This document shows positions 1 through 3,625 of a stretch of 7,839 nucleotides of DNA, piece after piece (position 1 is the stretch's first letter; every line of letters begins with the position of its first letter). Under the pieces are notes generated by a model, which saw only the letters and a list, made by a program, of their open reading frames with translations, ran no database searches and was not told the origin of the DNA. Both the position numbers and the translations under genes were made by a program. The stretch covers positions 1 through 7,839 of the forward strand of contig JBBQRS010000168.1 of the NCBI GenBank assembly GCA_038214535.1. The letters are read 5' to 3'. This stretch comes from JBBQRS01 sp038214535 (GTDB lineage Bacteria > Chloroflexota > Anaerolineae > CG2-30-64-16).

Positions 1-722
1 TCCGTGGCCAACGCCAACAGAACGTCCGAGTCGATGAACTGAAGGTAGCCGTCCCCGGTCGCACTAACCGGACGCGCCTCCCGGTCGAACGCGTTGATGA
101 AGCTGGCGTCGGGCGGCTTTGCCGGAATCTGGGGAGCGCCCTGTCCGATCTGTTCCGGGAACACGCGGTCGATCCCCTCGATCAACTCCCCGCTGACCCG
201 CGCCACGATCTCGTTGGCCTGGAGGGAAACGGATACGTGATGAATGAAGTAGATCAACACACCCACACTCACCACCGCGAGCACCACGCCGAGCAAAATC
301 GACAGGTGAGGGACGAAGAGGACCTCTTCTACGCGGCGGACCGTGCGAAGAACGAGCAAGCAGTACAGGAAGGTGGCGACGAACGTGCCGAGCACCACCT
401 GGGTCGTGGTATCGCGCATGAAGTTGCGGAGCATGCGGGGTCCAAATTGCGATGAGGCGAGCGACAGGGCGACCAAGGTCATGGAGAACACCACCCCGGC
501 GATGGTGATCATTGACCCGGCGATGGTCCCCATCACGGTGCTCGCCCCTGCTGCCCCATCGATGAACGTCCAGCCCAAGGTGAGCCGCAACCAGTCCGTC
601 ACTCGTGAATCGAATGCGACGGTCACGAAGGCCAACGTCACCGCCCCGACAGCCATGATGATGGGGATGAACCAGAAGCTGGAATGGATGCGATCCCAAT
701 ACTTGAAAATCTGTGCCTTCAC
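1..722 (-). CDS. DUF2254 family membrane protein, N-terminal part (runs off window)
   Basis: This frame is open from a GTG start at 722 to the left edge, giving about 240 residues; the family is usually over 400 residues, so the C-terminal part lies outside. It was recognised from the conserved block after the second membrane segment (GSMITIAGVVFSMTLVALSL, then SSQFGPRMLRNFMRD and QVVLGTFVATFLYCLLVLRT), typical of the predicted membrane protein family DUF2254. Four hydrophobic segments are visible at about residues 14-37, 65-89, 109-127 and 140-161, followed by a soluble stretch. GTG is chosen because GAGGTGA lies 7-8 bases upstream and an in-frame TGA closes the frame just before it. The start is only 37 bases from the attC core at 759-765, the usual distance for the first gene of an integron cassette. 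No function is established for the family; a channel or envelope role is a guess. The family call is fairly sure. Confidence 0.85.
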   Translation of the reverse strand, partial: MKAQIFKYWDRIHSSFWFIPIIMAVGAVTLAFVTVAFDSRVTDWLRLTLGWTFIDGAAGASTVMGTIAGSMITIAGVVFSMTLVALSLASSQFGPRMLRNFMRDTTTQVVLGTFVATFLYCLLVLRTVRRVEEVLFVPHLSILLGVVLAVVSVGVLIYFIHHVSVSLQANEIVARVSGELIEGIDRVFPEQIGQGAPQIPAKPPDASFINAFDREARPVSATGDGYLQFIDSDVLLALAT

Positions 723-758
723 GACATCGTCACCTCATTCACTCGCATGTCCTCTGCG

Positions 759-845
759 GCCTAACGACAAGCTCACCCGCCGCCGGAAGCGTAGAGAGCG
801 CAGCGAACGGAGCTGTAGGCGGTCGGGTGCAGCGCCTTGTTAGGC
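759..845 (-). other. attC recombination site (59-base element) of the CDF cassette
   Basis: This 87-bp imperfect palindrome is bounded by GCCTAAC (759-765) and GTTAGGC (839-845), the inverse-core and core sites of integron attC elements. On the + strand, GCT, CACCCG and CCGCC of the left arm pair with GGCGG, CGGGTG and AGC of the right arm. One unpaired T and one unpaired C remain on the right arm, matching the extrahelical bases that set attC strand choice. Their placement on the 845 side makes the + strand the recombining strand, which fits minus-strand cassettes. It lies 21 bases after the CDF stop and 36 before the DUF2254 start, exactly where an attC joining two minus-strand cassettes should be. 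Confidence 0.9.
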
Positions 846-866
846 CGGTGTCTGTCGGTTCAAGTC

Positions 867-1886
867 TCAATGAGAATGAACCGGCAAATCGTCGTGGCTG
901 TGTTCAAGGATGCGGTGAAACTCTTCGCCCGCTTCTTCGGTCGGGTCAACGTGAACCATCACATCGGACAAATAACCAATGTGGTGCATGAGTTCATGCC
1001 GCACTTCTTTGTCGATAGCATGACCTTCTGCGACAGAAAGATGAGGCGCAACCGCGATATTGATTTCCGCGCGCAAGCGATGACCTAACCAACGGGCGCG
1101 CACATCGGTCACTTTCTCCACGCCTCCGGCATGACCGGCAGCGTGTTCCAGTTCCTCGATAATTTCCGGTTCAACTCCGTCCAGCATCCGCGTAAAGACA
1201 GCCTTGCTCGACTGCCATACGATTTGAGCAATGCCTATCGTAATAAGTACTCCGACAATCGGGTCGGCGATTGGATAACCCAACCAAACCCCAACCGCAC
1301 CCACCAAAACGGCCAAACTTGTCCAACCGTCTATTCGTGCGTGATAGCCGTCGGCAATGAGCGCGGCGCTTTCAATCTCCTTACCCACTTTGATACGAAA
1401 AACGGCGACCGCCTCATTTCCGATAAAGCCAACAATGGACGCCGCAACGACTGCCCACAAATAGCTAACCGGCTGCGGATGCAGGAAACGCAGCACGGTT
1501 TCATAACCGGCGACAATGGCGCTAAAGAGAATGGTTAAGACGATGGCGACACCGGCCAAATCTTCAACCCGCCCGTAGCCGTAAGTAAAGCGTTTGTTTG
1601 GCTTCCAGCGCGAAAGCGCAAAAGCAACCCATAAAGGAACGGCAGTCGCAGCATCGCCAAAGTTGTGAATAGTGTCGGCCAACAAGCCGACGCTGTGCGA
1701 AAGCACAACGACGACAACCTGAATGATGGCCGTAATCATCAACCCGACAAAAGACCACTTGATGGCCCAGATGCCGCGCTCGGAAGTTGTGATAGTCGGG
1801 TCAATCGTGCCGTGCGTGTGGCCGTGTCCGCCGTGACCGTGCGCTTCGTCGTGAGAATGTGATTTGTCGTGAGAGTGTTCCGGCAT
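867..1886 (-). CDS. Cation diffusion facilitator (CDF) family Zn/divalent cation efflux transporter
   Basis: The 339-aa protein has the layout of CzcD/ZitB-type CDF antiporters, which export Zn(II) or similar cations from the cytoplasm in exchange for protons. The N-terminus is extremely His-rich (about 11 His in the first 25 residues), a probable metal-binding tail. About six membrane segments follow. The transport-site motifs are visible: HNFGD in the second segment (H74, D78) and ADGYHARID in the fifth (H182, D186). The C-terminal cytoplasmic domain (from about residue 230) ends in another His cluster (HSHDDLPVHSH). The ATG start carries a short AAAGG four bases upstream. The gene is visibly less GC-rich than the right half of the window, suggesting a foreign origin, and it is followed directly by an attC, so it reads as integron cargo. 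The family is certain; the metal is inferred. Confidence 0.95.
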   Translation of the reverse strand: MPEHSHDKSHSHDEAHGHGGHGHTHGTIDPTITTSERGIWAIKWSFVGLMITAIIQVVVVVLSHSVGLLADTIHNFGDAATAVPLWVAFALSRWKPNKRFTYGYGRVEDLAGVAIVLTILFSAIVAGYETVLRFLHPQPVSYLWAVVAASIVGFIGNEAVAVFRIKVGKEIESAALIADGYHARIDGWTSLAVLVGAVGVWLGYPIADPIVGVLITIGIAQIVWQSSKAVFTRMLDGVEPEIIEELEHAAGHAGGVEKVTDVRARWLGHRLRAEINIAVAPHLSVAEGHAIDKEVRHELMHHIGYLSDVMVHVDPTEEAGEEFHRILEHSHDDLPVHSH

Positions 1887-1895
1887 AATGCCTTT

Positions 1896-1924
1896 AGTAT
1901 CGCCTGATTAAAAATCTTCGGCAA
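1896..1924 (-). promoter_or_regulatory. Candidate promoter of the CDF gene
   Basis: On the minus strand TTGCCG (1919-1924) and GATACT (1896-1901) are separated by exactly 17 bases and resemble sigma70-type -35 and -10 boxes. Transcription would start close to the ATG at 1886, giving a very short leader. If real, the transporter cassette has its own promoter and does not rely on a promoter at attI. No metal-responsive operator was recognised. Confidence 0.4.
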
Positions 1925-2022
1925 CAGCAACGCCGCGCGAGGCGGGCTAACTAGTGATTCGCGGGAATGCCGGTCGTCATATCCCGCCAGGTCGCTAGTC
2001 CGCTTTTTGTCCCTTAGCGGGC

Positions 2023-2050
2023 GGATATGCGGAAACCTCGCCGCATATCC
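2023..2050. repeat. Perfect 10-bp inverted repeat, 8-base loop
   Basis: GGATATGCGG (2023-2032) is followed after AAACCTCG by its exact complement CCGCATATCC (2041-2050). The left arm overlaps TATGCGGAAAC (2026-2036), which recurs directly at 2067-2077. This could be a binding site for a recombinase or regulator, or the end of a lost mobile element. On the minus strand the block starts with GGGGG just outside the palindrome, reminiscent of Tn3-type ends, but no transposase is present to support that. Confidence 0.6.
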
Positions 2051-2123
2051 ACCCCCACAGGGATTTTATGCGGAAACGACCGTGTGGCAAAATACGGATT
2101 GAGCTGGGCTTGAAACCGGTAAT

Positions 2124-2150
2124 GTGCTATCTTCCTCGGGATGATAGCAC
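2124..2150. repeat. 8-bp inverted repeat (hairpin or operator-like)
   Basis: GTGCTATC (2124-2131) and GATAGCAC (2143-2150) are perfect complements around an 11-base loop. There is no T-run on either side, so it is not a standard intrinsic terminator on sequence alone. It lies downstream of the MTHFR fragment (minus strand) and could be the remnant of that gene's terminator or a dyad operator. Confidence 0.45.
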
Positions 2151-2185
2151 TGTTAATAGCTCTCGTCAAACTGTCGAAAAACCAT

Positions 2186-2211
2186 GGAACCCCATGCGAG
2201 CGTGCGGTTCC
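2186..2211. repeat. Short GC-rich hairpin at the end of the MTHFR remnant
   Basis: GGAACC (2186-2191) pairs with GGTTCC (2206-2211). The interior continues with CATGC against GCGTG (one G-T pair) after a single C-C mismatch, leaving a two-base loop. No T-tract follows on either strand. It may be an RNA hairpin or protein site at the point where MTHFR-like coding similarity ends; its function is unknown. Confidence 0.4.
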
Positions 2212-2406
2212 TCACGCAACACTGCGATCACCTCCGCCGCCAGGTCGTAGCGGCGGAAGGGGGGCATGATGTAGACGCCCTGCACCAACGGGCGGGTTGC
2301 CAGCAGGATCTCATGCGCGATGGCGACTCCTTCCTGGCGAGTCTCGTCGCGGGCCGCGGCTGCGTCCATCCTCGCCAGCAGCGGCGCGGGGATGGTAATG
2401 CCCGTT

Positions 2407-2413
2407 GTTAGGC
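2407..2413 (-). other. Integron core-like heptamer after the 164-aa gene
   Basis: Read on the minus strand this is GCCTAAC, nine bases after the stop of the 164-aa gene, where the inverse core (R'') of that gene's attC should begin. The next bases (AA) also match the attC at 759-845, but then the sequence turns into the MTHFR-like reading frame and no partner GTTAGGC or paired arm follows. It therefore looks like an attC reduced to its first box. Confidence 0.5.
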
Positions 2414-2422
2414 GACTGATCG

Positions 2423-2917
2423 TCATGGCTTCCGCAACGCTGATTGCAGATCGGCCCCGCCACAGGCTGAGATTACTCCCAACGTGGCATAGCGCGTAGC
2501 GTCTGACCCCAGAGCAATCTGCCCTCGAACGCTTTGCAGTTTGGAAACCAGATCCGACGATTGCGGCAGGTCAGCATATCCGGTCGCCGCCAAGTCATCG
2601 ATTGCCAGAGCAAGCCGCATAAGAGCCCCGGTCTTGCTCACGAACTTGTCAATCTCTTGAATGTGCGGATCGATTTCTTTGAGACGGCGCTGAAGCTCGT
2701 TCTGCCCGATCCCTGTGAATTGCTTGACCGCTGAATAGAACACCTTGAAGAACTCATCCAATCGGTCCGCGACCAGCAAGCGGGCTTTCTGCTTACTGCG
2801 CCGTTCGAACTCGTCGAGCCCCAGCTTGACCTGACGAACTGCAACAAAGTAGCTGGTGGGGAGAGCCAAGATCGCGACAACCAAAGCTGCAAATGAGATG
2901 AGGGTTGAAGTGTCCAT
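2423..2917 (-). CDS. Single-pass membrane protein of unknown function (164 aa), first integron cassette
   Basis: I do not recognise a family. The protein has one N-terminal hydrophobic segment (about residues 8-28) followed by a charged stretch (RRSKQKARLLVADRLDEF) and a probably helical soluble part to about residue 150. It is therefore likely an inner-membrane-anchored protein with a cytoplasmic or periplasmic helical domain. The start is well supported: ATG at 2917 with AGGAGG (2925-2930) seven bases upstream. GTTAGGC on the minus strand (2945 to 2939) lies just ahead of this ribosome site, so the gene sits in the position of the first cassette next to attI. Its stop overlaps the ATG of the MTHFR remnant. 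Expression from the promoter-like signal at 2974-3002 is plausible. The gene is certain as a reading frame; its role is unknown. Confidence 0.8.
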   Translation of the reverse strand: MDTSTLISFAALVVAILALPTSYFVAVRQVKLGLDEFERRSKQKARLLVADRLDEFFKVFYSAVKQFTGIGQNELQRRLKEIDPHIQEIDKFVSKTGALMRLALAIDDLAATGYADLPQSSDLVSKLQSVRGQIALGSDATRYATLGVISACGGADLQSALRKP

Positions 2918-2963
2918 TTGTTAACCTCCTGCGATGCCGCCTAACTAATCATTCTCCCGCAAC

Positions 2964-2993
2964 TTGCAGAATAAGCTTAGCATGGGGTATAAG
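2964..2993 (+). promoter_or_regulatory. Candidate promoter of intI
   Basis: TTGCAG (2964-2969) and TATAAG (2988-2993) are spaced 18 bases apart on the + strand; TATAAG matches the -10 consensus at five of six positions. It points towards intI and leaves a leader of about 80 bases. It overlaps the opposed candidate at 2974-3002. Confidence 0.45.
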
Positions 2994-3002
2994 AACGCGC
3001 AA
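2974..3002 (-). promoter_or_regulatory. Candidate cassette promoter (Pc-like)
   Basis: On the minus strand TTGCGC (2997-3002) and TAAGCT (2974-2979) are 17 bases apart and point into the cassette array. The -10 match is weak. Position next to attI and direction are those of a Pc promoter, but the sequence alone is modest support. Confidence 0.35.
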
Positions 3003-3035
3003 GTTGTAGTAGAATTGGACGAATGCGTGTACATA

Positions 3036-3052
3036 TCCCGCATAACGCGGGA
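3036..3052 (+). promoter_or_regulatory. Small hairpin in the intI leader
   Basis: TCCCGC (3036-3041) and GCGGGA (3047-3052) pair around a five-base loop, upstream of the AGGAGG at 3065-3070. It may affect translation of intI or be a binding site. A similar pair of half-sites (CATATCCCGC and CGCGGGAAT in swapped order) occurs at 1960-1987. Confidence 0.4.
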
Positions 3053-3082
3053 ATTGTCGCTATTAGGAGGAATACGCCGCTC

Positions 3083-3506
3083 ATGCCGGATCTGTCGCAC
3101 AGCAACGCTGCCAACCCCAAAAAGCTTCTGGACCAAATGCGCGATAAGCCCCGCCTGCGAAACTACTCCTACGAGACGGAAAAGACCTACGTCAGTTGGG
3201 CCAGGCGCTACATCCTCTTTCACGACAAGCGCCATCCACTCGACATGGGCAAGCCCGAGCTGGAAGCCTTCCTGACTCATCTTGCCGTCGAGCAAGATGT
3301 CGCCCCTTCCACGCAGAATCAGGCCCTCCAGGCAATCCTGTTTCTGTACCGTGAGGTGCTGGAACAGCCTATCCTGGGCGACGTCAACGCGCTGCGCGCC
3401 CGAGAGCATCGTCGCCTGCCCACCGTTCTGACACAGAATCAGGTGCGGGCGGTGCTTAACCAGCTCACTGGCGTCTACCATCTTTGCGCCGCGCTGGCCT
3501 GCTGGC
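3083..3506 (+). pseudogene. intI: Truncated integron-type integrase (intI), N-terminal part only
   Basis: The frame from ATG 3083 gives about 140 residues matching the N-terminal arm and core-binding domain of integron tyrosine recombinases. Parallels with IntI1 are visible: LLDQMR, then YSYETEKTYVSWARRYILFH with RHP, ELEAFLTHLA, NQALQAILFLYREVL, and RRLPTVLTQNQV. Similarity stops at about residue 135 (GVYHL), just before the catalytic arginine box, so the R, HxxR and Y residues and the integron-specific insert are all missing. The open frame continues to 3805 but only as antisense of the next gene. AGGAGG lies 12 bases before the ATG, rather far; an upstream ATG at 3023 is possible but would read through the leader hairpin. 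The gene diverges from the cassette array across attI, as in functional integrons. The product should be inactive. Confidence 0.85.
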
Positions 3507-3575
3507 TGGGATGCGGTGACGATTCGCCACTTGCCCGGCGGCGGCGCATATCACGATGTGACGCTGCGCCGCTGA
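3507..3575 (+). pseudogene. Possible 3' end of an unidentified gene fused to the intI break
   Basis: One frame over from intI, the sequence downstream of the break reads VTIRHLPGGGAYHDVTLRR and then stops (TGA 3573-3575), seven bases before a strong hairpin. This looks like an authentic protein C-terminus rather than integrase. It may be the tail of a host gene into which the integron was joined. The identity is unknown and the peptide too short to be sure. Confidence 0.3.
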
Positions 3576-3581
3576 CGCGCG

Positions 3582-3614
3582 ACGTGCAACGCACCTCACA
3601 GATGCGTTGCACGT
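3582..3614 (-). terminator. Strong hairpin terminator of the peptidase gene (possibly bidirectional)
   Basis: ACGTGCAACGCA (3582-3593) pairs perfectly with TGCGTTGCACGT (3603-3614) around a nine-base loop that can add two more pairs. It begins 11 bases after the stop of the minus-strand peptidase gene. There is no T-tract on either strand, so termination may rely on the hairpin itself or on another factor. From the left it would also end transcription from the intI side. Confidence 0.75.
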
Positions 3615-3625
3615 GTAGCCTCAGC

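Larger units (their letters stand above)
1925..2165. other. Non-coding, palindrome-rich stretch between the CDF cassette and the MTHFR remnant
   Basis: No convincing gene is seen; a 60-codon + strand frame from 2068 resembles nothing I know. The stretch is dense in inverted repeats: ACTAG/CTAGT (1950-1954 with 1995-1999), GCGGGA/TCCCGC (1961-1966 with 1982-1987), CCGCT/AGCGG (2000-2004 with 2016-2020), and the strong pairs listed separately. On the minus strand GTTAGCC (1951 to 1945) resembles an integron core site but breaks the GTTRRRY rule. A CTAAG lies about 65 bases upstream of it on the same strand, so a degenerate attC is possible but weakly supported. Confidence 0.45.
2166..2413 (-). 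pseudogene. 3'-terminal fragment of a methylenetetrahydrofolate reductase gene
   Basis: The minus-strand frame encodes a piece resembling the C-terminal end of the MTHFR barrel (metF family, including the bifunctional homocysteine methyltransferase/MTHFR type): GITIPAPLLARM, then RQEGVAIAHEIL, then VQGVYIMPPFRRYDLAAEVI. MTHFR reduces 5,10-methylene-THF to 5-methyl-THF. About 70 codons survive out of a normal 280 or more, so the flavin and folate sites are nearly all gone. The fragment starts right next to the core-like GCCTAAC at 2413-2407 and directly abuts the 164-aa gene. An in-frame ATG overlapping that gene's stop (ATGA) could allow translation of 86 residues. The last dozen codons before the stop, which encode a hairpin, do not look like the family. 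The family call is moderately sure; the truncation is clear. Confidence 0.65.
2939..3010 (-). other. attI-like integration site region
   Basis: The minus-strand core GTTAGGC (2945 to 2939) stands between the first cassette gene and the divergent intI. No partner inverse core is found within about 140 bases on the intI side, so it is not an attC. This is the position and form of an attI site joined to cassette 1. The region to its right holds an 8-bp inverted repeat, CAACTTGC (2960-2967) with GCAAGTTG (2999-3006), which may serve as integrase-binding repeats. The outer limit is arbitrary. Confidence 0.65.

Noticed and set aside
64..699. 211-codon minus-strand frame
   Set aside because: It is a shifted frame of the DUF2254 gene. 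The frame starting GTG at 722 gives the family's conserved sequence; this one is His/Arg/Gly-rich nonsense.
1950..1985. Resemblance to a cloning-vector multiple cloning site (ACTAGTGATTCGCGG)
   Set aside because: It differs from the vector arm I recall by a missing base and diverges shortly after; the match is too short to call contamination. A vector screen would settle it.
2184..2215. Group II intron domain V
   Set aside because: The GGTTCC end recalls domain V, but the hairpin is 26 bases rather than 34, lacks the conserved internal bulge and GNRA loop, and no intron-encoded protein is nearby.
2068..2250. 60-codon + strand frame from ATG 2068
   Set aside because: It has an AGGG upstream, but the product resembles nothing known and its 3' part overlaps the MTHFR remnant on the other strand.
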